Origin: Hermodice carunculata
Lineage: Eukaryota; Annelida; Polychaeta; Eunicida; Amphinomidae
DNA length: 64,000 bases
Assembly: GCA_964020975.1 (NCBI GenBank)
Contig: OZ026618.1
Coordinates: forward strand, 34,812,849 to 34,876,848
Reading direction: 5' to 3'
Made by a program: the position numbers and the translations under genes
Shown: one piece after another, positions 27,940 to 39,607 of the stretch
Numbering within the stretch: the first letter of the stretch is position 1
Layout of the letters: each line of letters begins with the position of its first letter
Notes under the pieces: generated by a model
Database searches by the model: none
The model's input: the letters and a program-made list of their open reading frames with translations, nothing else
Told to the model about the DNA's origin: nothing

Positions 27940-29215
27940 AAACTGCAGGCAACCGTGTTTACCATCTTTTAGTTTTAAGTTTATTTTCCGCAATCACCTG
28001 ACTGAGAAGACGTCCAGTTTTCAACCATCAGGTGCTACGTGTGATTCTTCCAAATGATCTTTTTCGTTGCTTCTCGTATCAAGAAAAATATCGACCACGT
28101 CAATGCTGTTTTCTCTTATTAAATTTTCTGCAACTATCGTGAGTACTAAACCATATTCTTTATATTTCCTTTTCATACACTTGTGTACACTTTGTAAACC
28201 GAAAGTTCGAGGACTAACTACATCTTAAAGCTTTGGTTGCTCGGTTTCTTTTCATATTCGAGTGCAGATAACTGTTTGACGAAAAAAATGGGGGGGGGGT
28301 TGTACTTTTCGGTGAAACTGGGGAATTTCCTGTCTCGCCACTAAGCCTGTAGAAATGAAGTTACTTATGACGCTCGAGTCAAGCTAAATTGTTGTACTGC
28401 GATTGAGTACTAAGTTATCACTTTAAATGGCATTACCATCTGAAAGCGTGTCTTTGTACAGGTGAAACACTCCATGCTTTTATTGCATTCGTTGTAGCGA
28501 AGAGGTTTTGGGGGTTGAGCTTGCCACAAGCAAGCCATTGAGATTAAAAACCACTTTGCCTTTGTCCCTGTGAATAGCCTTTGGTAAATTGAAGCTACTT
28601 GAGACGCATTTGAATCAATTTACTCCACGTTGGAATGCAAAAGGCGGGAACCAATCTTGACACGAACAAGGTGAAGGTCAAACGATTTGGAAGCTGGGGC
28701 CGTTTGAAGCTTGCGCGACCTGCTGATGATTGATGTGTTGGGGGATACTTTGTTGGTAACTTTTACCCTCGGGCGGGGGTACTTTGTGGTCTCATGGGAA
28801 TTAACAGCAGACATAAGTGGCAAGAGACATTGAAACCATCCAAACATATGTCACTTTTCTGCAGCTTTTTGTCAAGATTTAGTGCGGCAAGTCCACCATG
28901 AATCGTGACAAGTCAAGTGAAAAATCCTTACCTATCTCGTCTTATTCGAACGCTGAGACAGTCACACAAAGTTGCCATTGTTGAAAAAGATACCCAGCCG
29001 GGACAGCGGGCACTTCAGCGCCGTGCTGATCTTTTGTGAGTGATCGTGTGCTCATTATGGGTATCTTATACCCGCTTCCTTCTTTGTCTTACAGTTTACT
29101 TTAGTTAACACTTGCCTGCTAAACAGGTCCTTTCATTGTCTCTCACTTTTTCTCTGGGGAAGGAACCAAACTGCAAAGTAGAAGACTTGCCTCGCAGACA
29201 AACTTGCATCTTCGT
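27940..29215. other. no gene recognised
   Basis: Mixed-composition sequence with a 75-codon minus-strand open frame at 28847-28620 that I do not recognise. Confidence 0.5.
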
Positions 29216-29216
29216 T

Positions 29217-29221
<5 letters not shown>

Positions 29222-29256
<35 letters not shown>

Positions 29257-29285
29257 GATACCAACCGACAATTCTAAATATCGAG

Positions 29286-29350
<65 letters not shown>
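29222..29350. repeat. AC array and GT array in inverted arrangement
   Basis: About 15 AC units, a 36-bp spacer, then about 30 GT units. The two arrays are complementary and could form a long hairpin. Confidence 0.95.
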
Positions 29351-29352
<2 letters not shown>

Positions 29353-30044
29353 AATATCATTTTTCAATCAAAAGTTTTGCGTATAAAGTTGGACAGGGAG
29401 CCGGTCCAGTCAATGTCCCTGTGGGCCTCCAGGGGGCAGCCAGGCCACGTTATCGACTTAGTACACAATAGTGGCTGATGTGGGTGGCTTATAACTTGGG
29501 AGGTCACCTGCTCATTGTCGTCACAAGTTTTAGAACAGGAAGATTCCATTTCGTTGTCAATCTGCCGGCAATGATAGATCATATGCTGCACATGGCACTT
29601 TTTGGCAGGATGAGTGGCAGCCTACAAGAAGCACACTGTTAAACGATGACCAAGAAAGAAGCAGTGAATATGCAGATTCAGTTGTCAATAGTGTTACTAA
29701 GGTCAGATAACATCATTGCCTTCTAAACAAACCAAAATATTAATCTCCGTCCTTTCTCCACAGTGTTCTCAAGTGTAGTAGAGACACTACACAGCTTGAT
29801 CTACTTCGGAGGCTAATAATATTGGGCCAGTTTTGAAACAGCTTCACCTGCTTCGTGTCAAATATCGAATAAATTTGAAGACTCTCCTGTTTGTTTTCAT
29901 GGCTGGAATGGTTGGTTTATTGAGCGGGTGATAGGTTTTATACCGGTCCCGTCGGGGTCTCATTGACAGTCACAGCACCTACGCACATTTGGAGACACCA
30001 AGTAAATCCGTGTGTTCTTTACCATAACAGCTTTCGTTTGGGGT

Positions 30045-30116
30045 GGGGGTGCGGGTGGTGGGGGTATGGGGGGGGTTTGTTGTTGTTTTTTTTGTTTGTT
30101 TGTTTGTTTGTTTTTG

Positions 30117-30147
<31 letters not shown>

Positions 30148-30225
30148 TGTTTTTTGTTTTTGCTTTGTTCTATTTTTGTTTTTGTTTTCGGTCATTGCCC
30201 CCCCCCCCCGAAAAAAAAAACCTAA
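30045..30225. repeat. G/T-rich low-complexity tract
   Basis: GGGGGT-type runs, then TTTG and TTTTG repeats, then a C10/A10 boundary. The open frames over it are low-complexity artefacts. Confidence 0.9.
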
Positions 30226-30599
30226 AGAACAGTAACCCCGGGTGAGGACGATCATAATCTGTGTCAATCGTAGTCTAGACCGGAGACAGACCCAAATACA
30301 GAAGCTTTAATGGGTACAACTTTACTTTCCTATATCAGACATTTACTGATTGAATTTCCATGTAGTGTGAACCGTCAGTGGGGTTTCGACAATGAATTGA
30401 TTGCACGGACAGTGTAATATGTGCATGTACAGCTCAGATATAAGCGTTATATCAGTATACGTTCGTAGCGGTTCTTTTTCCCTTTTTTGTGTTGTTTTGT
30501 TTTGTTTATTCTTTGGGGGGGGGGTGTTTTTCTGTTTTTTTGTTTTTTGTTTGTTTGTTTGTGTTTTATTTATGTGTGACATGGCAGGATAAGGGTAAA

Positions 30600-30840
30600 A
30601 ATCGTACGTTCAGTATCACAACATGTAATCACAAGTGGGATTTATTGTTGTAGACTGGCTGTTATAACACAACCGAGCAAGGGTTAATGCTGTACTTCAA
30701 TAAGATATCATGACCGAGTAAAAGTTAATGTTGCACATTCAATATCATAAAATGATCATGCAGATTCATTATTATAACATGGTAAGAGTTAATGTTGTAT
30801 ATTCAGTACAGCGTCATGACTGAACAAGAGTTTACCTCCT
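30600..30840. repeat. degenerate tandem repeat of about 60 bp
   Basis: The phrase GTTAATG(C/T)TGTA followed by TTCA(A/G)TA recurs three or four times with ATCATGACCGAG-like linkers. It is an old, diverged minisatellite. Confidence 0.4.
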
Positions 30841-31170
30841 TAGGCATTTTCTCCTGTCGTTGACATACGGAAAATCTTTAAAAGACAGCAATCTGTAAGA
30901 AGATAGAGTCTCGTATTTATCTGTAGGAACTTCAGTCCTAAAAAGAGAGCAGAATGTGAGGACATGAATTCTTATCCACGTTTTTTTCTCCTGTTACTAC
31001 AGCTACGATCCACAGTTGACAGGTTAGTTTATGTCCACTAACATCTCAAAAAGTCTATATGTGCTGTTGGCGTGTGTAAATTAAATTGGCAGAAAATTAA
31101 AAAGAAAAATGAAAAGAAAAAATGTACGGTCATTTCATAAATTTCACAATCGACACATAATACATTTCAT

Positions 31171-31464
31171 TCACAAGTGTGTCTTTATATCACAGCTAAA
31201 TGTATAATATCCGCTCTGGTCCAGTTGTTCTTTTAGGTTTGTTACATTTTCAGTTATATGATTACTCTCTAGCCACGCTTTATCCAGATTCATGGGGAAC
31301 ATGAATTCCTTACAGTCATCACCACACCTCCTTAAAAAACTCGCCTCCATTTCTTTCCCTTCATTTTTTGATATTTCGCCCAGAAAGGTTTGAGTGGACT
31401 CCCTTGTTACATACTTCACAATCACCAAGTCGCCATTCTTTGTGATTGACTGATGGACTTTCAC
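31171..31464 (-). CDS. fragment resembling a transposon-associated 'VGDxVxVKY' module
   Basis: A 97-codon open stretch reads NGDLVIVKYVTREST, FLGEISKNEG, ASFLRRCG and EFMFPMNLDKAWLESNHI. The order (GD-VxVKY, YxGxI, VxFLRR, FxFPxxxD) recalls a small beta module found in many marine-invertebrate proteins, several carried by transposons. There is no ATG at the start (stop, then GTG), so it is an exon or a relic. I could not place neighbours. Confidence 0.35.
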   Translation of the reverse strand: MKVHQSITKNGDLVIVKYVTRESTQTFLGEISKNEGKEMEASFLRRCGDDCKEFMFPMNLDKAWLESNHITENVTNLKEQLDQSGYYTFSCDIKTHL

Positions 31465-32138
31465 TCATAGGCTTAAGTAGTTTATAGCATGGGCAGACAG
31501 TAAGCTGTGAAAGTATTGTTGTGGACACAGTAGTAACAAGTACCCAGACAAACGGACCAGGGCGATCAAATTATAAATAAACGATATAAACATTTGTTAC
31601 CATTGTCTCGATCTTTATTGTTCGTGTTAACTAAAAGGATTAGTTGGGTCTGTAGATTCATACAACCGTAACTTTTCTTTTCAAATCTCTTTGGAAAAAT
31701 AACCAAACTTAACTTTTTTTTGTATTTATATTGTAAGACTATACATGTGATATTTTGTTTAATTCTGTCTGGTATCATGGCAAATTTGTCTTGTTGATTG
31801 CAAGGTGTGATTTTTGTATAAGCCACAAGTTTTCTATTTTAGCAAACCATGATAGTAAACACAAAGAGAAACATCCTGAATGGTATTCCTACTGTGAATA
31901 GTACATATATCCTGATATTTTTGTGCAATAGTATCATATATATGGGACATTACGGGTAATTATAGATATCGATAAGTGTATCAATAATTCACCACTATAT
32001 ATAAAATTTGAGTGTGTGAGAGACAAACTGATTAGATGAGACTAATTTTACAAGAAATAAAGGAAATATGTACAAAAATAGGTAATATTAACCTGTTACT
32101 AGTCTAGGGAACTATGCATGGGTAGTCTGTGATAGGTA

Positions 32139-32343
32139 TGTCCCGTCCGTGACAAAAATGTCCTGTACGTGACAAATTATGATTTTACTATTTTGATATT
32201 AACAAGGTTCCAGTCTTAATAATGTTTGTCACTTTTAAAAGCCTTTATAATGAATACAGAGAACATAAAATAACTTTTTATTCCTACCAGTATTAATAGT
32301 AAATTATTAGATTTTTGAATGTCATTTGTCACGGACGGGACAT
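32139..32343. mobile_element. foldback/MITE-like element with 19-bp terminal inverted repeats
   Basis: ATGTCCCGTCCGTGACAAA at 32139-32157 is perfectly inverted at 32325-32343. A second diverged copy of the left repeat follows at once (32158-32176), and a similar ATGTCCCGTCTATGACA sits at 32495. There is no coding capacity and no clear target duplication. Confidence 0.6.
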
Positions 32344-32617
32344 TATGGAAAATAGACATGCATGCATATTAATAATTATCAATAATTCACCAACCATTAC
32401 ATAGTGCATGACAGACAAGGGTCCCATGTTACTTTGTCCCAAGGGATAAAAGTCACACAACATTATCTATATTGTAGGTATATTAAAAAACAAAATGTCC
32501 CGTCTATGACACAGAAATGCTAATTTGCATAAATATGGATTCATAAATTGAGCAAAGGGTGCTTTATATGAAAAAAATCAAAACAATCTGAATGCTTTAA
32601 GATGTTTACTTTTCAGT

Positions 32618-32690
32618 CGACACACACTTTTCTGTTTTTCTAGGAATTAAAGTGTGTGTGTCGACACACACTTTTCCGTTTTTCTAGGAA
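32618..32690. repeat. duplicated element-end sequence with a palindromic junction
   Basis: GTCGACACACACTTTTC, then GTTTTTCTAGGAATT, occurs twice. The copies meet around the palindrome GTGTGTGTCGACACAC. The CTAG ends match those of the Helitron-like units to the right. Confidence 0.6.
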
Positions 32691-32691
32691 T

Positions 32692-32728
<37 letters not shown>

Positions 32729-33755
32729 TTTCTTTCTTTACAGGCAAATTTGTCCGACATTTCATTTGAAAAGTATTACACGTAGAAACTCCAAACTTGG
32801 CACAATTATACTTCTATAGATAAAGTCTGGCCTTTTTATAATGAGAGGTCATGCTTTTCAAAATTATGCAAATGAGGGCTAGTTAAAGTTTCAAATCTTC
32901 AATATCTTATATACTCTAGTAGATGTGGTTCCGAGTGTATAGGAGTTTATCATAGCAAGGTAAAGGTCATTTCAAATGTCAAGGTCATGTCAAGGTCAAA
33001 GGTTATGTCAAGGTCAAAGTTCAATTTTAAGCCAAAATGTCATTTTTGAGGTCGAGCTTTGCTTCAGGTAGCGGTCATCTCAAGGTCAAAGGTCATTTCA
33101 AGGTCAAAGGCCAATTTCCATGGTAACTTTCTTCTAGCCATAACTTGGTCAATGTTTATCCAATTTTGATCATGTTGAGCTCAAACGGTAGCTATGGTAA
33201 CACTACACATTTTGAATTTTACATGTGACCTCTAAAGGTCAAAGGTCAAGGTCATTTGGACGTTTGAAAGTTTCATCCAGTCATACCTTGACCAATTTCC
33301 ATCCAATTCTAATCAAGTTGGACTCAAATTGTAGGTATTGCAACACTGCACATTCTTATAAGAACATGTAACCTCGAAAGGGCAAAGGTCAAGGTCATTT
33401 GGCCCTTTGAAAGTTTCATCTTGCCATAACTTGGTCAATTTTCATCCGATTTGGTTCATGTTGGGCTTAAATTTTGGGTATTGTAACACTGCGCAATCTA
33501 CATGCGACCAACTTCTACTAGGTGGCTGTTGACCATTGCGCAGCTAATGAATTAAAACTAAAAGTTGTAAGCAATTTAAATCATGCTAAATAGCATCATT
33601 AGAAATTTTAAATCTAGAATAACTTCAAAGCTATAATAGATAGAGATACCATTCCAACTTGTACTCCTGTGTTATGGAATAGTTGTACATTGCCACGCCA
33701 ATCTGCTTTGAAGACACACACACTGATTTGCTATGCAGCAAATCATCTTTTCTAG
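32691..33755 (+). mobile_element. Helitron-like non-autonomous element, copy 1
   Basis: The unit begins with GAATTCTTTC and a CTTT run, then ACAGGCAAATTTGTCCGACA. It ends with the stem GATTTGCTATGCAGCAAATC, 11 bases, and terminal CTAG followed by T. A 16-20 bp hairpin about 11 nt from a CTRR end is the known Helitron 3' signature. The centre holds AGGTCA-rich tandem repeats and no Rep/Hel coding sequence. A 5' TC end was not pinned down. Confidence 0.5.
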
Positions 33756-34830
33756 TTTTTCTATGAATTCTTTCTTTCTTCTTTACAGGGAAATTTGTCC
33801 GACATTTCATTTGAGAAGTATTGCACATAAAAACGACAAACTTGGCATGATTATACTTCCATACATGAAGTCTTGAGTTTTTGTAAAGAGGTTCAACGGT
33901 TTTGAAAACTATGCAAATTAGGGCCATTTGAAAATTTAAATCTTGTTTATCTTCAAAACCATAATACATACAGGTAACCAACTGAACTTCAATTAATATG
34001 TTTGTAACACTGCACATTTTTCAAAAGGTCAAAGATATAGGTTCAATGGACCTTTGAAATGTTCATCTAGCCATTACTCAGTCAATTTTTCTCCAATTCT
34101 GATCATGTTGAACTCAAATCGTAGCTATTTTAACACTGCACATTTTTGTAATTTACATGTGCCCTCTAAAGGTCAAAGGTCAAGGTCATTTGGACCTTTG
34201 AAATTTTCATCGAGCCATAACTTAATCAATTTTTATCCCATTTTGATCATGTTGGGCTCAAATTGTAGCTATTATAACACTGCTCATTTTTGTAATTTAA
34301 ATATGACCTCTAAAAGTAACAGATATAGGTCGCCTGGTCCTTTGAAATTTTCATCTGACCCTAACTCGGTCAATTTTTATCCAATTTCGAGCATGTTGGG
34401 CTCAAATTGTACCTATTGTAACACTTCACATTTTTTAAATTTACATGTGACCTCTAAAGGTCAAAGATCTAGGTCATTTGGACCTTCCAAATTTTTATCT
34501 CGCCATAACTCGGTCAATGTAATTTCATCCAGTCATAACTCAGCCAATTTCCATCCAATTCTAGTCATGCTAGACCCAAATTGTAGGTATTGCAACATTG
34601 CACATTTTTGTAAGAACCTGTAACCTATAAAGGGCAAAGGTCAAGGTCATCTGGCCCTTTGAAAGTTTCATCTTGCCATAACTGGGTCAACTTTTATCTG
34701 ATTTGGTTCGTGTTGGGCTTAAATTGTGGGTATTGTAACACTGTACATTTTTACAATTTACATGTGAGCTGTAAAGATCAAGGTCATTTGAACTTTGAAA
34801 TTTTCATCCAGCCATAAGCTTAATGGAATG
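32940..34830 (+). repeat. degenerate ~125-bp tandem repeats rich in AGGTCA
   Basis: The unit contains AAAGGTCAAAGGTCAAGGTC, CCTTTGAAATTTTCAT, CCATAACT(T/C)GGTCAAT, a CAATTTTGATCATGTTG phrase and AACACTGCACATTTTT. About a dozen diverged copies are spread over both Helitron-like units. At least 20 AGGTCA half-sites lie on the plus strand. Confidence 0.85.
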
Positions 34831-34920
34831 TGAAGTGCCAAAGAACAAAAGTTGCAGCCCGTAATATTTACAAATTTTGAAGGGACACAGATTTGCTTTG
34901 AAGCAAATCTTCTTTTCTAG
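33756..34920 (+). mobile_element. Helitron-like non-autonomous element, copy 2, head-to-tail
   Basis: It repeats the order of copy 1: TATGAATTCTTTCTTTC, ACAGGGAAATTTGTCCGACA, AGGTCA repeats, then the stem GATTTGCTTTGAAGCAAATC (34890-34909), 11 bases and CTAG at 34917-34920. A 189-codon open frame at 34054-34623 only reads through the tandem repeats and is not a gene. Confidence 0.5.
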
Positions 34921-35096
34921 CTTTCTTCTGATTTTTACCTGGGTTCTTTGTATGTATCAATTTATCCGTATGTTACAGTGCTTATGACTTTGTACTCAAT
35001 CTATACTTTATCACTTATGTACAATTTTTTGCATGTTCCAATTTTGTATTTTTATTTAGATGTATTTTATTTTCATTTCCCCAATATCGGGGGTTC

Positions 35097-35098
<2 letters not shown>

Positions 35099-35157
<59 letters not shown>
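35099..35157. repeat. ATC microsatellite
   Basis: About 19 ATC units after GGGGGTTCA, possibly the 3' tail of a retroposon. Confidence 0.96.
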
Positions 35158-35158
<1 letters not shown>

Positions 35159-35179
35159 GTGAATATTTGATGCAGTAAG

Positions 35180-36170
35180 TACAGTATTTATTTATAATAT
35201 TTTATTTTAATGACCATCGCAGACACATCACTTAATTTGGGTTAAAATTACCCATATAAAATTAATTAACTTGACCTTTAATATTTTCTCAGACTCGAAA
35301 GTTGTAATACTGTGGTTACAAACCCTAAGATAACACGGTCCATGGGTCAGTATGTACAGACAGCTAATCAGTCAAGGAAGCGGTACAAGATCTCAGCCAA
35401 CTTTGAATCTTAAAACTTTAAGAGTAGAAGAAATAGTGTATTTGTATCCAACAATGGTTCAGCATTTTATCCTTTCCGACTCGAACCAGTGAAGTAGAAT
35501 ATCTGAAATTATCTGTACTGTACAGGCCCGTGAATGTTCATTATGATCAGAACATCATTTGGTGAACTTGTATTAATAGACTTCATTCAACTGGCAAGCA
35601 AACAAGTGAAAGCTCCCTTGGGTGAGTGCCACGCCACATCTGCTCAGAATCTTCAAAACAGAATGCGCTCTGTGACTGCCGCCGCATGTGCAGACAAAGG
35701 ACTTGATTTTTGGGATGGAGTACGCTTAACTATGACGGATGCTATAGCTGTTATGCACAGGTGAAGATCCCTCCTCAGGCTGAAGCTGAGTTCAAGAATA
35801 TTCATAGACTATGGCTGCTTGGGCTATCAGGACCCTTTCTACTATTTCTGAATAAACCTGGAACTTCAGGCATCAAGACCGCAGAATTGGAGGTCACGCA
35901 TAAACCCATATACATGTACCTTCCCACGAGATTACATATCACCATACCCACCCACGACATCTCACCTGAAACCAGGGACACTAAAGGCAGAAGTCTGACG
36001 ACCCCTGCGATGCCCCTGCGAACTGTTTGGACCAAGTTTACCAGATTTAGTCATAGAAATATACAAGATTTCAAGTTGCTGGCAAAAATTAAGACCAGGT
36101 TATTTTTCTGCAATAAGAGTATCACGTAAAATATTCTGCAATGGTTTTTCTGGACAAAAAACGTTCGACA
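35180..36170. other. open frames of unknown status
   Basis: Plus-strand open frames at 35534-35764 and 35710-36129 overlap. One ends near a donor-like CACAG|GTGAAG at 35760. No domain is recognisable and no second exon was found, so I do not call a gene. Confidence 0.35.
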
Positions 36171-36171
36171 A

Positions 36172-36311
36172 AAAAAAGAAGCAGAAGAAGAAGAAGAAGA
36201 AGAAGAAGAAGAAGAAGAAGAAGAAGAAGAAGGAGAAGGAGAAGGAGAAGGAGAAGGAGAAGGAGAAGAAGAAGAAGAAGAAGAAGAAGGGAAGAAGAAG
36301 AAGAAGAAGAA

Positions 36312-36352
<41 letters not shown>

Positions 36353-36378
36353 AAAAGAAAGAAAGAAAAGAAAAGAAC
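36172..36378. repeat. 200-bp polypurine tract GAA/GGAGAA/GAAA
   Basis: Almost pure purine on the plus strand with three internal phases. It is a candidate for triplex (H-DNA) formation. Confidence 0.95.
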
Positions 36379-36399
36379 AGAAACAAAAATCTGCTGTAA

Positions 36400-38560
36400 T
36401 TTTCCTTTAATGCATTATGTTATACAAGATTTCAGAGCATGTTATACTAGAAAATGGGATTTTAAAACCATGCAGCAAAAACTACATCAGAAATGTGGAC
36501 ATGGAAAATATATCTCTTTAAATTATGCTAGAAATTTAATTCCCTCTTCGAGAAGAGATTATTCCAGAAATGCGACTTGTACCAGAATATAGCCACACCT
36601 GAGTGCTTCGTATCACTCATCAATAAAACAAATTTTGGGAACGATTTTTTGCAGCCGTTTTGTCAGTGTCAGTAACACCTTTCTGCTTCTACAAAATATG
36701 TTTTGTTTAGCTGCATTAAGATGAAAATGCCCCCAAACAAGCACAATGACTTGATAAAGGTGTGCAAAGAGAACAACTAGAAGCAGAGAACTAAGGAATC
36801 TGTGACTTCACGATGGAAATCAGGTACATGAATGTTCAGGACATGCATGTATTTTACACATGTAGACTTGCAGTTTGTGAGATACATCTATAGATATGAA
36901 GTTCAGAGTAAAGATTTCTTTACGGGAAAGGTCGGGAAAGGGCTAAGCTTGCGCGTGATTGCATACCCTTAATTGTCTTCCATTTTAAATTGGGTGATTA
37001 CGTCACTTTTTAATTCAATTTAATTGTTCTTGATTTATTCATTTTTATTGCAAGTGTGGCATATAAATGACCTTGGTTTGACAGTGCTATTTGTCTATTC
37101 TTGAATGTAATGAATTAATCAAACAAAGGGGTTCCCTGGAAAGAGGTAAGGTCGTTTCCCGGCCCCCACCCTTCGGGTGTGCATCCCAGCTGTCTGATTT
37201 TTTTTGTGTACTCTTAAGTACCAAGAACATAGCTTGGAACTACAGTGAAAAGGATGGAAAGCATTTTTTCCACATGTGAAGCGAAGCTCCCAACACTGTG
37301 AGACATTGATAGAGAATAGAGGCATCTGTAAGGATCATGACGTCAGCCATGAATGGTTTCATGAATTGACCGGGCATCACAATCATTCTCCATGACCAAC
37401 AGTTGCACCATCCAAACAATCAGTTGAATGAACGACCTAGCATCCTGTTGCAAGACCTGCAGGTTCCGACAGTGATGTTGCTCGAGGGGTGACCCATAAA
37501 TCCTCTGACGTAAAGGTTCTCATTGGCCACATCCTCTGTCTGACACTTTAATAAATAGCTTTTCTTGCGAGGTCTACAAATAGGGACAACAACTGCTTAT
37601 TATCAGACTTTTGTGACATGTACTTTCAAACAATGAACTCCAGTCCTGAAGAATTGCTGGACCCAAGATGCCACCTGCTTATAGTTTTTGCTGCACTTCA
37701 TGGAAATTCCCGGCACTTAGAGAAACTTCCGATTGGTTGCACCCAGCGTCCTAATACTTCCTGACCATGACAAACAACTTCCGGCCTGTGGTTCTTTATC
37801 GTACAGCGCATTCAAACATACATAAGTCCAAACATATTTTCTATGGTCTTATTGTGACATGAAAGGGTGAAAAATCTATTAGGTAGTTCCCAGACAGAAC
37901 TATTTTTATGTCTCCAATCAGAGTAAATGTCCCAGGCAACCTCTGTAAAATGAAGGCTCTCTTACCGTCTTTTATCCCATCCGTTCTCATTGTCGATTTA
38001 TCTCTCATCTCATCTCTCGCAAACACACGATAATCACCCACTTTATCTTTCACGCTATTACACCCTTCGTTCCATCTATTTTAGCAAATCATAAATTTCA
38101 ATTTTCAACGTCACTCATGTATCATTTTTATCGGCATGTCACTTTTTATCTGATTTGAATAGCTTATCAGCACACATGTGTTGGCCTCTTGAAAGTATAA
38201 CAAAGAAGTTTAGAGATGTTACCCTGTTTGTATATCAATGGTGATAGTGTCACGTAAACCATTCACAAGTTATTCACTTTAACTGTTCCAAGTCATACTA
38301 CAAAACTATTGAAGTCGACAGCTTTCCTCAAGTGCCTTGATGAGCGTCCAAGTGGAAGTTGCTGAGTTACCTATAACACGTATCCCTTTACAGGTCCTTG
38401 CCCCTCAAAAACTCCCTCCACTTTTTTCCCAAAATGCAGAAAATCTTGATATTTTAACATTAAGTGAATCAAATAGTGCTCTATCATTCAACCCATAAAT
38501 CTGAACCGAGTCTCGCATTGTGAATATTCTCTAAGTCCCATACGGCTGCTAAATAGGAAC
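36400..38560. other. no gene recognised
   Basis: Mixed sequence with short open frames only. The phrase GTCGACAGCTTTCCTC near 38317 is shared in part with the MITE cores at 48590, 54050 and 63005. Confidence 0.5.
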
Positions 38561-38562
38561 AA

Positions 38563-39075
38563 CACGGTAAGTTTCCTGTGTACTGTAACTCTGTTAACAC
38601 AAACGATGCTGTAGTCTCATTTTTACTATCACTCTGTTAACACAAACGATACCGTAAGTCTCCTGTTTTCAGTCAACGTGAACACAAACGATACCGTAAG
38701 TCTCTTTTTCACTGTCACTCTATTAACACAAACGATACCCTAAGTCTCCTGTTTACTGTCACTCTGTTAACACAAACGATACCATAAGTCTCCTTTTCAC
38801 TGCCACTCTGTTAATATACACAATACCGTAAGTCGCCAGCTTACCGCCACTTTGTTAATACAAACAATACCCTAAGTCTCCTGTTTACTGCCATTCTGCT
38901 AAAACACAATGCAATAAGTCGCCTGCTTAGCCCCACTCTGTTTACACACTCAATAATGTAAGTCTCCTGTTTACTGCCACGCTGTTAATACAAATAACAC
39001 GAGAGGTCTCTTCTATATTGCCACTCTACTAATACAAACAACACGGTAGGTCGATCTACTCTTTACTGTCACTCT
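38563..39075. repeat. 44-bp minisatellite, about 12 copies
   Basis: The unit GTAAGTCTCCTGTTTACTGT plus CACTCTGTTAACACAAACGA plus TACC diverges toward the right end. Most copies keep GTAAGT, a 5' splice-site-like motif. Confidence 0.9.
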
Positions 39076-39528
39076 CATCACCTCCGAAAGTCTAGAAAGG
39101 TGTGAAGTCGATGGCATTTTAATTTTACTGGTCGGTGAAGGATGCTTTGAGCTGGAACATACGTGTATAAGCCCTTGTCGGATCCGACTAACATGCAGTC
39201 ACGTACACAGAACACTTAATTGGATTTTTGCACTCTTGTACATTTCCCCCCAAAATGTTTGATTCTTTCTACCATCCTTTGCTTTTAGGCTCTGTTGAGC
39301 AAAGGTATCAGAGTTCATGCGGTCTCTCATGTGTGCCACTATTTTAAACTTTATTCAGTACTTTAAAACACCAGTCTTGCAAAGACATTTGATGGACATT
39401 TATTTGTACTGGTGCAAACAGGTTTTGTGTATATTGTATTCTCTACACAAATGGTGCAAAAAGACATTCAATGGACTTTCGTGCTTGCAGAAGCGAACAC
39501 TTTTTGTGTGTGTGCATCCCTCGTATGT

Positions 39529-39607
39529 TTGCCCGCTAAGCAGACTCTAATGTTCTTGTTTATGTATGTTACATTAGTTGTGTATCACTAGGCCGCCTCG
39601 CAGGCAA
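39529..39607. mobile_element. 79-bp MITE with 15-bp inverted ends, copy 1
   Basis: It starts TTGCCCGCTAAGCAG and ends CCGCCTCGCAGGCAA, the near-inverse. It is flanked by CTCGTATGT and CTCGTGTGT, a likely 9-bp target duplication with one mismatch. The core ATGTATGTTACAT matches copy 2. Confidence 0.65.

Noticed and set aside
30043-30225. Cys/Phe-rich open frame resembling a hydrophobic protein
   Set aside because: Low-complexity TTTG/TTTTG translation.
34054-34623. 189-codon plus-strand open frame, the longest in the window
   Set aside because: It reads through four copies of the AGGTCA-rich tandem repeat (repeating HFCNL and SFGPLKF), so length comes from repeat periodicity, not selection.
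35099-35157. Possible CRISPR-like regular repeat
   Set aside because: It is a simple ATC microsatellite with no spacers; the genome is animal.
35534-36129. Two overlapping plus-strand open frames with a donor-like site
   Set aside because: No domain, no second exon and no start context; left as unknown.
36051-36410. Arg/Glu and Ser/Phe-rich open frames
   Set aside because: Translation of the polypurine tract.
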